Positions 36,835 through 46,828 are shown, counted from the stretch's first letter. The stretch: DNA of 64,000 bases from Pradoshia sp. D12 (GCF_008935075.1 NZ_CP044545.1:2321501-2385500); one strand, 5' to 3'. A program made the numbers and translations. Notes: generated by a model not told the origin, from the letters alone.

Positions 36835-39118
36835 GTAATTTGTCACCGGCCATTCGGTTTCCAAGAATGGATAACACTTTAATGGAATCCTCCTTTAAAG
36901 ACGAGCCAGTGCCTTCCATTCCGACACAGGATGGGCAGCCATTTTCACATGGACAGACTCTAATTGCCTGAATCGTCTCCTGAATAATTTGTTCACTGTT
37001 TTCGTACATATGCTTGCTTAAACCAATTCCTCCCGGATAATGATCGTAAATAAAAATGGTCGGAAGCTCGTTATGTGTTGCCTTTACTTGAGGGTAAACA
37101 TGAATATCCCCCGGATCACACAGCACATAGACTGGAATGATGCCTCGCAGAGCGTGAGCAGCACCCATTAGCCCTTCCTCGAGCCGCTCTTCCTTCCAAT
37201 CGACACTCCCTTCCTTTAGAGAGAGCATACATGCATTCGTATGAATTTCTTCTTCTGGTAAATGGATTGGTCCCGAACCAATATTTTCATGTGAGTCAAA
37301 TCTGATTTTCTTGAAGATGGTTGCCATAGCTCGAACAGAAACATCTCCAAATGTAGTTTCACTTTTCGGATTAACGTTTGTTCGGTCAATTTCCAGCACA
37401 TCTACCTGAACTGCAAGATTTGCATCCGTATAGTAATCCACATTGACCTCGCGTACATATGCCTTCTTTTCTTCCCAATCCAAATACTCTACCTGATATT
37501 GGATTCCTTGATGTAAGTAAATGGCTTCATCATGTAGAAGAGTCATAGCTGAGAATCGGTCCGTTTCTCCGATAACCTGCACTTTTGGATTAGTTCGGTC
37601 TATAATGACCACATTCTCCTGCGAAGCAGATCTAAGACTGATTTCATGTGCTGGGAAAGCATCATTCATCCAATGCCATGTATCTTTATTTTTGTGCAAT
37701 ACATGCTCCTCTGCCAAATATTCCAGAATTTCTGTAACCTCTGCAGCGCCAAATTCCTCCCCTTCTTTAAACGGGATTTCAAAAGCTGCACATTTTAGAT
37801 GATCAACAAGGATTACCAGATTATCAGGATTAATTCTCGCTGTTTCCGGACTTTTATTAAAGAAGTAATCAGGATGTTGGATGACAAATTGATCTAATGG
37901 ACTGGAGCTCGCAACCATGATAATCAACGCCTCGCCGTGACGCCTTCCTGCCCTGCCTGCTTGCTGCCAGGCACTGGCTATCGAGCCTGGGTACCCCGTC
38001 ATAATGCATGCCTGGAGCTGTCCTATATCCACGCCCAGTTCAAGTGCATTCGTGCTGACAACCCCATAGATTGATCCATCTCGCAATCCCTTTTCAATTT
38101 GCCTCCTTTGTGTCGGCAAATATCCCCCGCGATAACCCGTAATCGCCTTCGGTCCCAATTGTTTCGAAATTAATTCCTGTAAGTACGTAACCAATATTTC
38201 AACACGGACACGGCTGCGCGCAAAAACAATTGTTTGGATTTTATTCCTTAAAAGAGTGCTAGCTATCTTTCTGACCTCTAATATGGAGCTTCTGCGGATA
38301 TTTAAAGGTTTATTGACGATTGGCGGATTATAAAACACAAAATGCTTTTTGCCTGCTGGTGCACCATTCCGCTCAATTAAGATCATTTTAGATTCCGTTA
38401 ATTGTTCTGCAAGTTCCTTCGGATTGGCAATCGTTGCAGACGTACAAATAAAAATCGGATCACTTCCGTAAAAACGGCAAATTCGCTTTAACCTTCTGAT
38501 CACATTAGCCGTATGACTTCCAAATACTCCCTTGTACGTATGAAGCTCGTCAATAACAATATACTTCAGATTTTCAAATAAACTGACCCATTTCGTATGA
38601 TGGGGTAATATTCCGGAATGTAACATGTCCGGATTTGTCATTACGATATGGCCTGCTTTGCGGATTTTTTGCCTGATACTAGTCGGTGTATCACCATCAT
38701 ACGTATAGCTGTTAATATCTGCATCTGCAGCATCAATCAGTTCCTCTAATTCAGATTTTTGATCATAGCTCAATGCTTTTGTCGGAAATAAATAAAGAGC
38801 TCTTGTATCTGCATTCTCAAGAATCGATTGGAGAATCGGTAAGTTATAACACAATGTTTTCCCTGAAGCAGTAGGAGTGACCGCCACAATATTCTTATTA
38901 TTTCTTATATATTTATAAGCTTCGGCCTGGTGGCTGTATAGAGCTTCAATCCCTCTTTTTTCAAGGGCAGACTTTAACTTTTCATTTAATTCAGTTGGAA
39001 AGGGTGAATACGTAGCTTTTTTTTCATCGATGGTATGCCAAAAAGCAATATTGTCTTTGTATTGTTCATCCTGTGAAAAATCATCTATGAACTCCACTAA
39101 ATTTTTCTTCCCAAACAT
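36824..39118 (-). CDS. mrfA: MrfA, Hrq1-type DEAD/H helicase
   Basis: 764 aa from ATG 39118 (MFGKKNLVEF), which follows GAGGTG; an in-frame GTG at 39127 is inside that site. Superfamily 2 motifs: TPTASGKTLCYNLP (I), YLFPTKALSYDQ (Ia), VIDELHTYKG (II, DELH), CTSATIANP (III) and QAGRAGRRHGEAL (VI). The C-terminal MZB/DUF1998 domain has the four-Cys zinc site CPCENGCPSC-VG. YprA/MrfA unwinds DNA in an excision pathway for mitomycin C adducts and interstrand crosslinks with MrfB. A LexA-box-like site lies 31 bases upstream. Confidence 0.93.
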   Translation of the reverse strand: MFGKKNLVEFIDDFSQDEQYKDNIAFWHTIDEKKATYSPFPTELNEKLKSALEKRGIEALYSHQAEAYKYIRNNKNIVAVTPTASGKTLCYNLPILQSILENADTRALYLFPTKALSYDQKSELEELIDAADADINSYTYDGDTPTSIRQKIRKAGHIVMTNPDMLHSGILPHHTKWVSLFENLKYIVIDELHTYKGVFGSHTANVIRRLKRICRFYGSDPIFICTSATIANPKELAEQLTESKMILIERNGAPAGKKHFVFYNPPIVNKPLNIRRSSILEVRKIASTLLRNKIQTIVFARSRVRVEILVTYLQELISKQLGPKAITGYRGGYLPTQRRQIEKGLRDGSIYGVVSTNALELGVDIGQLQACIMTGYPGSIASAWQQAGRAGRRHGEALIIMVASSSPLDQFVIQHPDYFFNKSPETARINPDNLVILVDHLKCAAFEIPFKEGEEFGAAEVTEILEYLAEEHVLHKNKDTWHWMNDAFPAHEISLRSASQENVVIIDRTNPKVQVIGETDRFSAMTLLHDEAIYLHQGIQYQVEYLDWEEKKAYVREVNVDYYTDANLAVQVDVLEIDRTNVNPKSETTFGDVSVRAMATIFKKIRFDSHENIGSGPIHLPEEEIHTNACMLSLKEGSVDWKEERLEEGLMGAAHALRGIIPVYVLCDPGDIHVYPQVKATHNELPTIFIYDHYPGGIGLSKHMYENSEQIIQETIQAIRVCPCENGCPSCVGMEGTGSSLKEDSIKVLSILGNRMAGDKLHVH

Positions 39119-39149
39119 GATGCACACCTCATTTCTGTCATCATTGTAC

Positions 39150-39163
39150 CGAATGAACGTTCC
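39150..39163 (-). promoter_or_regulatory. LexA/DinR-box-like site before mrfA
   Basis: CGAATGAACGTTCC fits the B. subtilis LexA consensus CGAACRNRYGTTYC at 13 of 14 positions (C to T at position 5). It lies between about 31 and 45 bases upstream of the mrfA start, a place where a repressor could act. Matching by chance cannot be excluded. Confidence 0.45.
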
Positions 39164-39209
39164 CTTGAAAAGGAAAAAGTCGCATCTTTTTCAAGATACG
39201 ACCTTCCAA

Positions 39210-39992
39210 TTATTGATTCACTTTTTCTATGAATGAGGTAATAGCCGTGGATACTTGCTCCGGGGTCTCAAATATTCCCATGTGCCCGGCTTTATCAATA
39301 ACTATTTGTGTAATATGCTCTCCGCTCACAGTAAATACTTTCTCTATCGGTACAACCTCATCTCTTGCACCGGCTACGAGAAGAGCTGGGATATCGTTCC
39401 TTTGCAGCACATAATTCTTATCTTCACGATTTTTCATAGCCTTTAAAGCACCGATGATGCCTGTTGGTCTCGTTTCAACGCCAATATCATACAAAGTTTT
39501 CAGCATCTCTTGTTCGTTTTCCCTTGTTTCTTTTGACAGCAATTTAGGGATCAGATCCTTAACGAAAAAGGAAACTCCCTGTTCTTCTACTGTAGAGACA
39601 CCTGCTGACCGTTTTTTCTTTGCTTCAGGGGAATCTGGTAATGCAGTGGAATGAATGAGTCCATATCCGCTGATAAGATCGGGATGGTGATCCACAAAGT
39701 CAAGGGTAATATATCCTCCCATTGAATGACCAAATAGATAAGCATCCTTTAAATCATGTTCAATAAAGAAATTATACAAATCCTCTGCCATATCATGAAT
39801 ATCGTATCCAATCTTTGTAGTATCTGTTTCGCCATGACCTCTTACATCAACAGCAATTACTCGGTAGAATTTCCTTAAATAAGGAATCACTTTTTCCCAG
39901 TAATCCTTGCTTCCGCAAAAACCATGCAGTAAGATAATAGGCTTTCCAGCGCCTTCTTCCTTAAAAGCTAATTTCACAAGATTATTCTCCAT
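39210..39992 (-). CDS. Alpha/beta hydrolase
   Basis: 260 aa with the full alpha/beta hydrolase set: oxyanion HGFCGSKDYW (about residue 24), nucleophile elbow GHSMGGYI (Ser about 92), acid in AGARDEVVP and His in KAGHMGIFE. About the size of BioH/MenH and esterase-type members. Substrate unknown. No signal peptide, so cytoplasmic. Stand-alone gene between mrfA and hsp20. Confidence 0.85.
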   Translation of the reverse strand: MENNLVKLAFKEEGAGKPIILLHGFCGSKDYWEKVIPYLRKFYRVIAVDVRGHGETDTTKIGYDIHDMAEDLYNFFIEHDLKDAYLFGHSMGGYITLDFVDHHPDLISGYGLIHSTALPDSPEAKKKRSAGVSTVEEQGVSFFVKDLIPKLLSKETRENEQEMLKTLYDIGVETRPTGIIGALKAMKNREDKNYVLQRNDIPALLVAGARDEVVPIEKVFTVSGEHITQIVIDKAGHMGIFETPEQVSTAITSFIEKVNQ

Positions 39993-40269
39993 TTACTTCC
40001 ACACCTTTTCATTTAATGATAATTAAATCTAAAGATCCGTCCCCGCATATTTTCTACGTTCAGGGTGGAGTCTTTTACATGTATGTATGATTCGATATTA
40101 AAAAGAGACAAGCTCAACTTCTAAAACTTTCTCTATATTTACCCATTCATTTTACCATTATCCCTCCTGTTATAACATTGCTTAAATATAAAGCAAAACC
40201 GCCATTATATAGCCAAATGACTATGATATCTTCGTTTACATCGTACTCCTTTATCACCCTAATTATTTA

Positions 40270-40296
40270 ACAATTAAGAATAGCCTGCATATGCTA
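40270..40296 (+). promoter_or_regulatory. Sigma-K promoter of the hsp20 gene
   Basis: AC (40270-40271), 16-nt spacer, CATATGCTA (40288-40296), a full match to the sigma-K pattern AC-N16/17-CATANNNTA. It lies 30 bases upstream of the start. The preceding 270 bases, back to 39993, hold no gene. Confidence 0.7.
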
Positions 40297-40325
40297 AAGA
40301 TAGAATCATCAGAGGAGGAGAATAT

Positions 40326-40766
40326 ATGGCTCAAAACAAGAAGAATGGTGCATTTGAACCGCTCCGTAACTTCATTTCACAAATGGATGATTTGTTAACC
40401 GAGAACACAAGGAGCGGACTATTACAGTCTATGGATGATTTTTTCCAGAACCAAAAAATGTTTGCAAGCTTTCCCGTTGAATGGGAAGAAACAGAAACCC
40501 ATTATATTATTCAAGCTCCTATCGCAGGTGTCGACAAAAATTACATTGAAATTGATATATCGGGTAGTAAATTAACAATATCATATGAAACTGTACGAAA
40601 AGTAAATAAAGGCGATCAAATCTATGCTACAGAAAAACAAAAGAAATCGAGAAGCTTTACATTCCATTACCCAATTGACGAAGAACAAATTGAGGCTAGC
40701 CACGAAAATGGCTTATTAACAGTCAAAGTCCCCAAATCAAAAAAGAAACGCATATCTATCCGATAA
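40326..40766 (+). CDS. Hsp20/alpha-crystallin protein, probable spore coat member
   Basis: 146 aa, behind AGAGGAGGAG. The alpha-crystallin domain covers about 52-140 (WEETETHYIIQAPIAGV, later SHENGLLTVKVPK) and a C-terminal ISI (IxI) motif. Small heat-shock proteins hold unfolded proteins. The sigma-K-type promoter suggests a role in spore coat maturation like B. subtilis CotM and CotP rather than heat shock; no CIRCE or CtsR box is seen. It is convergent with yppG. Confidence 0.85.
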   Translation: MAQNKKNGAFEPLRNFISQMDDLLTENTRSGLLQSMDDFFQNQKMFASFPVEWEETETHYIIQAPIAGVDKNYIEIDISGSKLTISYETVRKVNKGDQIYATEKQKKSRSFTFHYPIDEEQIEASHENGLLTVKVPKSKKKRISIR

Positions 40767-40770
40767 ATAA

Positions 40771-40804
40771 AAAACTGCCGATCTATAACCGGCAGTTTTT
40801 TATG
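40771..40804. terminator. Bidirectional terminator between hsp20 and yppG
   Basis: Ten-base-pair hairpin AAAACTGCCG, 9-nt loop, CGGCAGTTTT with T runs on both strands. The yppG stop (40800) is in its arm. Confidence 0.88.
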
Positions 40805-41453
40805 TGGTTACTTTAAATATAGAACCTACACCTTTTACTAAATTGGATACCTGATTCATTGAATTTAACATCATTCCCGCAGTATCAATCATTTTATTAA
40901 AATCGATACTGCCTTCCTGTGTTTTAAATTGATTAAGAACCGATGAAAAATTACTGCCCTGATTTTTTTGCATAAAGCTTTGTTTAGGATATGGATTAGT
41001 AATAGCTGTATTCATCTGCTGTAAAGGATAAAAATCTTCATCCTTAGAGTATAATGGGTTTTGAAATGGATTCACCTGTTCTTTTGGGTATTGATTCGGC
41101 ATTTCCTGCTGCGGATAGCCGTAAAAATGTTGATCCTCCATCATACCGCCTGACATTGGCATACTTCCTGGATATTGCTCCATATAGTATGGATTAAAGG
41201 ATGGCTGTTGATACATTTGGTTAGGATAGTAGGGTTGGTAAGCAAGGTTTCCTTCAAAAGGATTCAATTGTTGTTGCTGAATGCTCTCCGGCCCCCAACT
41301 ACCCTGTGGTTGAACTTGAGGAGCCCCAGTTCCAGCCGGATAGATGTTTCGATATTCATATGGAGGCAAGCGGGATGCAGCCGGCATTCCATAATAAGGA
41401 TTAAAATCACCATTACGCCTTCTAGCTTTCTTCTCAAGAAGTGGTTTAAGCAT
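40800..41453 (-). CDS. yppG: YppG-like protein, probable spore coat component
   Basis: 217 aa. The first ~160 residues are low-complexity, rich in Pro, Gln, Tyr, Met and Asn (NPYYGMP, PQQEMPNQYP). The last ~45 residues (SSVLNQFKTQEGSIDFNKMID, NQVSNLVKGVGSIFK) match the YppG-like domain. B. subtilis YppG is shorter as I recall. The composition, the sigma-K promoter and its neighbours fit a coat-associated protein. No enzyme motif. Confidence 0.82.
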   Translation of the reverse strand: MLKPLLEKKARRRNGDFNPYYGMPAASRLPPYEYRNIYPAGTGAPQVQPQGSWGPESIQQQQLNPFEGNLAYQPYYPNQMYQQPSFNPYYMEQYPGSMPMSGGMMEDQHFYGYPQQEMPNQYPKEQVNPFQNPLYSKDEDFYPLQQMNTAITNPYPKQSFMQKNQGSNFSSVLNQFKTQEGSIDFNKMIDTAGMMLNSMNQVSNLVKGVGSIFKVTT

Positions 41454-41483
41454 AACTCTCCCTCCGCTCTAACTATATACTTA

Positions 41484-41510
41484 TACAGTATGCAGCATCT
41501 GGGATTGGGT
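41484..41510 (-). promoter_or_regulatory. Sigma-K promoter of yppG
   Basis: AC (41510-41509), 16-nt spacer, CATACTGTA (41492-41484), full match to AC-N16-CATANNNTA, about 30 bases upstream of the yppG ATG and just after the yppE end. Confidence 0.7.
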
Positions 41511-41519
41511 GCTATACCG

Positions 41520-41882
41520 TTACTCCCCGTTCACTTCTTCCATCCGAATCTGTTCGAGTACAAACAAAGCTGCATTGCAATGTTTAATGAATCTCGACTT
41601 GCTTGACTCCGGAAAGTAACAATGGACAGAAACTTGTAAAACATTATTATGGGTATTCTTAATCTGCATGAGGGATAGATATTTAGGTCTTTTATCAGCT
41701 ACCCATTGCTCAGCCTCAATAAGCCATTCATCTGCCAGCTGCTTAGTATGGTCGGCAAACGGCTTAATCACAGTGTGGAAATCTGCACGCTCTTCCGTTT
41801 CGCGTGCTTCTCTATAGATTTTTTCAGCATCTTTAACGATTTCTATCAAATCGATTGTCTTTTGATAAAAGTTATCTTTCAT
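41520..41882 (-). CDS. yppE: YppE, DUF1798 protein
   Basis: 120 aa, all-helical, no catalytic motif. MKDNFYQKTIDLIEIVKDAE start and VQVSVHCYFPESSKSRFIKH late match the DUF1798 family (B. subtilis YppE; a four-helix bundle). Function unknown. Same strand as yppG, but yppG has its own promoter. Confidence 0.85.
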   Translation of the reverse strand: MKDNFYQKTIDLIEIVKDAEKIYREARETEERADFHTVIKPFADHTKQLADEWLIEAEQWVADKRPKYLSLMQIKNTHNNVLQVSVHCYFPESSKSRFIKHCNAALFVLEQIRMEEVNGE

Positions 41883-41952
41883 TTACATTACACCCTTGTT
41901 CTTTTTACCTAATCTAAACAGAATTTCCGAAAAAATGATACTATCTTGTATT

Positions 41953-42207
41953 TTACGTTAAATGAGCCAATTTCAATATAGACAGTTGTGTATCATGTTT
42001 GTAATCATCAATAAAATTATTCATTTTAATTTGAATATCTGCCATATCCATATCAATCTTCCTGGCTTCAGTTTTGATTGTATACGTGAACTCGGCTATT
42101 GTATCATTTACTTCATTATCTGTTTTTCTAATTATTTCTTCCTCAAGGGCTATTATTTCCTGCTCCAATTCCCTTAGCAATGTGATGATATTTTCTTTGG
42201 AACTCAT
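41953..42207 (-). CDS. Small coiled-coil protein, YppD position
   Basis: 84 aa from ATG 42207 (MSSKENIITLLRELEQEI) with GGTGAGG just upstream. Nearly all helical and rich in Glu and Lys with heptad-like LLRELEQEIIALEEEII. Not recognised by sequence. Its place between yppE and sspM suggests it corresponds to yppD, but I cannot confirm the homology. Confidence 0.6.
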   Translation of the reverse strand: MSSKENIITLLRELEQEIIALEEEIIRKTDNEVNDTIAEFTYTIKTEARKIDMDMADIQIKMNNFIDDYKHDTQLSILKLAHLT

Positions 42208-42392
42208 GCACCTCACCCTTTCCTCATTCTTATACACTTAAGGTTTCGATTTAACTATTTCAATCCCTTCATAGACGACAAAACTAGAAGAGTATCGGCA
42301 AAGAAAACAGAGACGGCGCACGTAAATGCTTCCTTCGACAACTTGCATAAACTCTCTAAACATAGACAACCTAATGAATAGGAGGTGTAGTC

Positions 42393-42503
42393 ATGAAGAA
42401 AAATACATCAGCTGCTCAAGAGAAAAAAAAGAAAAGCAATAACGCATCCAGCAAGCATACAGGCAATCCAAAACTAGATGGTCCAGATAAACCATCAACT
42501 TAA
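42393..42503 (+). CDS. sspM: Small acid-soluble spore protein M-like
   Basis: 36 aa, behind AGGAGGTG. Lysine-rich N-terminus and C-terminal KLDGPDKPST, which parallels the KLGGPNRPST end of B. subtilis SspM as I remember it. Minor SASP made in the forespore. Located next to the recU-ponA block as in B. subtilis. Too short for most automated callers. Confidence 0.78.
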   Translation: MKKNTSAAQEKKKKSNNASSKHTGNPKLDGPDKPST

Positions 42504-42527
42504 AACATTAGCTACCACTTACTTAAT

Positions 42528-42558
42528 AGCCGGAGGATTTTATATTCTCCGGCTTTTT
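42528..42558 (+). terminator. Terminator of sspM
   Basis: AGCCGGAG, 11-nt loop, CTCCGGCT and T5. The following ~310 bases to recU are AT-rich and I see no further element than a weak TATGAT near 42848. Confidence 0.85.
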
Positions 42559-42874
42559 ATTATTCTCTTTCACTTATGTCGCTTAAAAGATGACCTCGAT
42601 AACATTCTTCTATATAATCATATACTCTAACCTTTTTATCTAAAAAGTACCTTTGACGAATCCAGCCAATTTATTATAAACTTCGAAGTGCCTTAGTTTC
42701 GTTTACATTCTATCAATTTAGTATTTATTGAAAGAGAAATACACGTTTATCTTATAATAAAATTACATAAATGAGTATCTGTACTAATTATTTAAACTTT
42801 CTATGTAAGTAATAATGAATTTTACAATTTTGATGCTATTTTTGTTATGATAAGGATGGGCTTGGAGGGATACT

Positions 42875-43492
42875 ATGTCTATAAAATATCCTAATGGAAA
42901 ACAATATAACCCGATTGCGAAAACCGGCAGCAAAGTACTGAAACAGAAAAAAGTGAATTATTCTAATCGGGGAATGACATTGGAGGATGACTTAAACGAA
43001 ACAAATCTTTATTATATAGAGAATAACATCGCAATTGTTCACAAAAAGCCAACACCCGTTCAGATTGTTAATGTGTCTTATCCTAAGAGGAGCGCTGCAG
43101 TCATAAAAGAAGCCTATTTTAAGCAAGCCTCCACAACGGATTATAATGGTGTATATAAAGGCAGATACATTGACTTTGAAGCGAAGGAAACCAGACAAAC
43201 AACCTCTTTCCCTTTAAAGAATTTTCATGAACACCAAATTGTCCATATGCGCAATATCATTAAACATGGTGGGATAGCCTTTATTATTATGCGCTTCAGT
43301 GTAACAGAGGAAATTTACTATTTACCGGCTGAGACACTGATCTATTATTGGGAAGAGATGCTATCTGGCGGTAGAAAATCTATACCAAAAAAGGATATTG
43401 AACATACAGGTGAAGTGATTCCGCTTGGGTTTTCACCAAGAATTGACTATATTAAGATAATTGACAAAAAATATGGTACCCAACTATTTTAA
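42875..43492 (+). CDS. recU: Holliday junction resolvase RecU
   Basis: 205 aa. RecU signature [14 protein letters not shown] (about residue 30), then the catalytic site: [19 protein letters not shown] with the Asp-Glu-x-Lys core and [17 protein letters not shown]. It cleaves Holliday junctions in recombination and repair. ATG 42875 behind GGAGGG. It is followed after 36 bases by ponA, a conserved recU-ponA pair in Firmicutes. Confidence 0.95.
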   Translation: MSIKYPNGKQYNPIAKTGSKVLKQKKVNYSNRGMTLEDDLNETNLYYIENNIAIVHKKPTPVQIVNVSYPKRSAAVIKEAYFKQASTTDYNGVYKGRYIDFEAKETRQTTSFPLKNFHEHQIVHMRNIIKHGGIAFIIMRFSVTEEIYYLPAETLIYYWEEMLSGGRKSIPKKDIEHTGEVIPLGFSPRIDYIKIIDKKYGTQLF

Positions 43493-43528
43493 ATGGTCCT
43501 TTATCCTGAAAGGAAGGTATGTAACACA

Positions 43529-46273
43529 ATGTCAGATCAATATAAAACAAGGACAGAAAAAAGAAAATATGCAAATTCCAAAAGAAATAAAAAACAAAAG
43601 AAACAATCAAAATCATTATTAAAAAGAACCTTAATTGTTTTAGCTGCACTATTTATTATTGCAGGTATTTCAGTTGGAGGAGTTTTTGCATACTGGGCTG
43701 TCACAGCTCCTGAGATTGATGACAGCGCCCTGATTGATCCTATTTCTTCGAAAATCTATGATAAAAACGGAGATATATATACAGAAGTAGGCTCAGAAAC
43801 AAGAGATTACGTCGATTATAAGGATGTTCCTAAATTGATGGAAAATGCCATCCTGGCAACTGAAGATGTGCGTTTTTATAAACATCATGGAATTGATATT
43901 ATTCGCGTTGGCGGAGCTTTAATTGGAAACATAACAGGCGGCTTCGGCTCTCAGGGAGGTAGCACCATTACCCAGCAGGTAGTGAAAAACTCTTTCCTTA
44001 AATCAGAAAAAACGATTAAACGTAAAGTACAGGAAATGTACCTTGCTTTTCAACTTGAGCAAAAATATTCTAAAGAACAAATTTTTGAAATGTATGTTAA
44101 CAAAGTATATATGTCATCCGGAGTCCATGGGTTTTCCACAGCATCCAAGCTGTACTTTGGCAAAGAATTGAATGAGCTTACCTTATCTGAAGCTGCCACG
44201 CTGGCAGGTATGCCGCAAAGCCCAAATAATTACAACCCGTTTACGTATCCGGAAAAAGCGGAAAAACGAAGAAACATCGTACTTAAACTAATGGAAAAAG
44301 CAGGTTTCATCACTGCGGAAGAACACGAAAAAGCGCAAGCCGAAAGTGTTGAAGATAGCTTAGTACCAGAAGAAAAACGCGAGAAAACAACAAACACAAA
44401 ATATAATGCTATTGTTGATCAAGTCATCGATGAAGTGGAAGAAATTGGAGACTACAATATATACACAGATGGCCTTCAGGTATATACGTCCATCGATCCT
44501 GATGCACAGGAACTAATGGAGGAAATACTGAATAGCGATAAATATATCGACTACCCGAATGATAAATTCCAGGCTGGTACGGTCTTTATGGATACAAAGA
44601 CCGGAGAAATCAACGCAATGGGCGGTGGAAGAAACCAAGAAGTAGCCCGTGGCTTTAACTATGCAACAGATTTAAAAACAAGGCAGCCGGGTTCAACCAT
44701 TAAACCAATTCTTGATTACGGTCCAGCAATTGAATATTTGAAATGGTCGACTGCTCATATTATTAAAGATGAACCATATAAATATAGTTCCGGACAATCA
44801 ATTGGTAGTGCAACGGGTACCTATAAAGGGAATGTAACGATTCGTGAGGCGCTTTATAAATCACTTAACGTCCCTGCAGTTAAAACACTCCAAGAGGTTG
44901 GTGAAGATCAAGCTGGTAAATTTGCAAAAAAATTAGGTGTTGACTTTGGGGAAATTTACGAAGCATCCGCAATCGGCGGTGTAGACAAAGCAGCATCCCC
45001 TCTACAAATGGCAGGTGCCTATGCTGCATTTGGTAACGAGGGTATCTATAATAAACCGCATGTCGTAAAAAAAGTAGTTCTAAGAGACAATGATACTGTT
45101 ATTGAAACGGCACCGGAACCACAAATTGCCATGAAGGATTATACAGCCTTTATGATTACAAACATTTTGCAGGATGTTGTGACTAAAGGTACAGGAACTG
45201 CAGCCAATATTCCAGGTCTTCACATTGCAGCAAAAACAGGAACAACAAACTACTCTGCAGAAGACCGTGCAAAATATAATATCAGTAAGAGCAGTTCACC
45301 GGATGCGTGGTTTATTGGATATACAACGAATTACACCATGTCTGTTTGGACGGGCTATGATCAACAATTAAAAAATCCGATGAGTAAGCAGGAAACAAAA
45401 ATAGCCGCAAAAATCTTTAAAACAATGATGGGCAAAATGTCTGAGAATGTGACAACTGATAATTTCAAACAGCCAAGTTCCGTTGTCAAAGTTGCCCTTG
45501 AAAAAGGAACAAACGCTAAAGCAAGTGAATATACACCAAGTGATCAAATTGTATATGAGTACTTTGTAAAGGGACATGAACCTACTAAAACATCAGAAAA
45601 ATATACAAAACCAAATGCGCCTTCTGGTCTCAACGCTGCTTTTGATGAAGCATCTAATCGAATAAACGTGAGCTGGAAATATGATTCTTCTAATGACGCA
45701 GAATTTAATGTTCAGGTTGTCGTGGATGGCGGAGACAGACAAACGTTAACCACTACAAAGGAAACTTCCTTTAGTCTCGATGCTCCAGAAGCCGGGAAAA
45801 AGTATACGTTCTATGTAACAGCTACTGTAGACGGCCAGGAGAGTGACTCAGCATCTACATCTGTTTCTATTCCTGAAGCTGCTCCAGAGGAGGAAGAACA
45901 GCCTGAAGAGCCGACTGAGGACAATACAGAGGATCCAAACCAACCTAACCCAGACAATGGCACAGGTAATGAAGAAGATCCGAATGAAGGTAACAATCCT
46001 GAAGAAGGTACTAATCCTGGCGAAGGTACTAACCCTGGCGAAGGCACCAACCCTGGCGAAGGAACTAACCCTGGTGAAGGAACTAACCCTGGTGAAGGCA
46101 CCAATCCTGGCGAAGGTACTAACCCTGGTGAAGGCCAGCCAGAACCACAGGATGAGGATGGGCAAGAACAGCCTGCTGCGAGAAGTAATAGTACTTCCCA
46201 GCCTGACGAAACTTCCTATCTGATTCCACCTGCTATTCAAGAAATGCCTAGACATATACGTAAAATTGCCTAA
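43529..46273 (+). CDS. ponA: Class A penicillin-binding protein 1A/1B
   Basis: 914 aa from ATG 43529 ([14 protein letters not shown]). Basic cytoplasmic tail, one membrane helix (about 37-60), glycosyltransferase domain with [12 protein letters not shown] (catalytic Glu), [11 protein letters not shown] and [16 protein letters not shown], then transpeptidase with STIKP (active Ser), SLN and KTGTT. A fibronectin III-like segment precedes an acidic Pro/Glu tail carrying seven perfect-length GTNPGE repeats. It polymerises and crosslinks peptidoglycan. In-frame ATG 43493 overlaps recU end and has no binding site. Confidence 0.96.
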   Translation: MSDQYKTRTEKRKYANSKRNKKQKKQSKSLLKRTLIVLAALFIIAGISVGGVFAYWAVTAPEIDDSALIDPISSKIYDKNGDIYTEVGSETRDYVDYKDVPKLMENAILATEDVRFYKHHGIDIIRVGGALIGNITGGFGSQGGSTITQQVVKNSFLKSEKTIKRKVQEMYLAFQLEQKYSKEQIFEMYVNKVYMSSGVHGFSTASKLYFGKELNELTLSEAATLAGMPQSPNNYNPFTYPEKAEKRRNIVLKLMEKAGFITAEEHEKAQAESVEDSLVPEEKREKTTNTKYNAIVDQVIDEVEEIGDYNIYTDGLQVYTSIDPDAQELMEEILNSDKYIDYPNDKFQAGTVFMDTKTGEINAMGGGRNQEVARGFNYATDLKTRQPGSTIKPILDYGPAIEYLKWSTAHIIKDEPYKYSSGQSIGSATGTYKGNVTIREALYKSLNVPAVKTLQEVGEDQAGKFAKKLGVDFGEIYEASAIGGVDKAASPLQMAGAYAAFGNEGIYNKPHVVKKVVLRDNDTVIETAPEPQIAMKDYTAFMITNILQDVVTKGTGTAANIPGLHIAAKTGTTNYSAEDRAKYNISKSSSPDAWFIGYTTNYTMSVWTGYDQQLKNPMSKQETKIAAKIFKTMMGKMSENVTTDNFKQPSSVVKVALEKGTNAKASEYTPSDQIVYEYFVKGHEPTKTSEKYTKPNAPSGLNAAFDEASNRINVSWKYDSSNDAEFNVQVVVDGGDRQTLTTTKETSFSLDAPEAGKKYTFYVTATVDGQESDSASTSVSIPEAAPEEEEQPEEPTEDNTEDPNQPNPDNGTGNEEDPNEGNNPEEGTNPGEGTNPGEGTNPGEGTNPGEGTNPGEGTNPGEGTNPGEGQPEPQDEDGQEQPAARSNSTSQPDETSYLIPPAIQEMPRHIRKIA
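46004..46129 (+). repeat. Seven 18-bp repeats coding EGTNPG in ponA
   Basis: Seven tandem copies of an 18-base unit (GAAGGTACTAACCCTGGC type, third positions varying) encode EGTNPG seven times. The previous EGNNPE is a degenerate eighth. Silent differences at the third positions show that the repeat is not a very recent expansion. Confidence 0.9.
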
Positions 46274-46277
46274 AACA

Positions 46278-46317
46278 AAAAAAGAGATCGGACTTAATAG
46301 TCCGATCTCTTTTTTCA
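46278..46317 (+). terminator. Terminator of ponA
   Basis: Long perfect hairpin AAAGAGATCGGACT-TAAT-AGTCCGATCTCTTT with T6 at the end; A-run at the start gives function in both directions (ypoC ends at 46325). Confidence 0.9.
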
Positions 46318-46324
46318 TTCTCCT

Positions 46325-46828
46325 TCATGTATACTTATTTAAAGCTGCCATTTTGGCCGCAATCTTGATTTGCTCTTCCATTAAGCTTTTTAATTGCATA
46401 AAGCTTGGATAAAAGTACGGTCTTGCCAATATAAAGGGCAAACGCTCTTCCACATTAACTGGTTTCCCCTTTAATTCCTTTAGACATGCAGGGAAGCCGC
46501 ATAAATTTACAGGTACTTGATTCGACCAATACATGAAAGATATAAACAGTACGATTCCTTTTAACATATATGGTTTAATTTCCTGCTTTTCTCTGTTAGC
46601 GAACATTATTTCCAACTGTCGAACGATTTCCGCCCATTCATCCGTCAGCTGCTCCCTTATAACAGAGAAATCCTCCCAGGGCCTGTACAGATTATCGCCT
46701 TTATAATAATAATACTCATAAGGAAAACCAAGATTGAAAATATCGTTATTCCATCTCAAAAAATCATTTTTATCAAGTTGATTGTACTCAAAATTAAAAG
46801 GTTCAAGATTTAATTCTGGAATATTCAT
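46325..46828 (-). CDS. ypoC: YpoC protein
   Basis: 167 aa, rich in aromatic residues and helices, no known catalytic motif: FISFMYWSNQVPVNLCGFPA and PFILARPYFYPSF. Assigned by its place directly after nth (ATGA overlap at 46825-46828) as in B. subtilis nth-ypoC. Function unknown. Confidence 0.75.
   Translation of the reverse strand: MNIPELNLEPFNFEYNQLDKNDFLRWNNDIFNLGFPYEYYYYKGDNLYRPWEDFSVIREQLTDEWAEIVRQLEIMFANREKQEIKPYMLKGIVLFISFMYWSNQVPVNLCGFPACLKELKGKPVNVEERLPFILARPYFYPSFMQLKSLMEEQIKIAAKMAALNKYT

Noticed and set aside
45811-46318. Long antisense and alternate-frame reading frames across the ponA tail repeats
   Set aside because: They are produced by the low-complexity 18-bp repeats and have no ribosome binding site; ponA explains the stretch.
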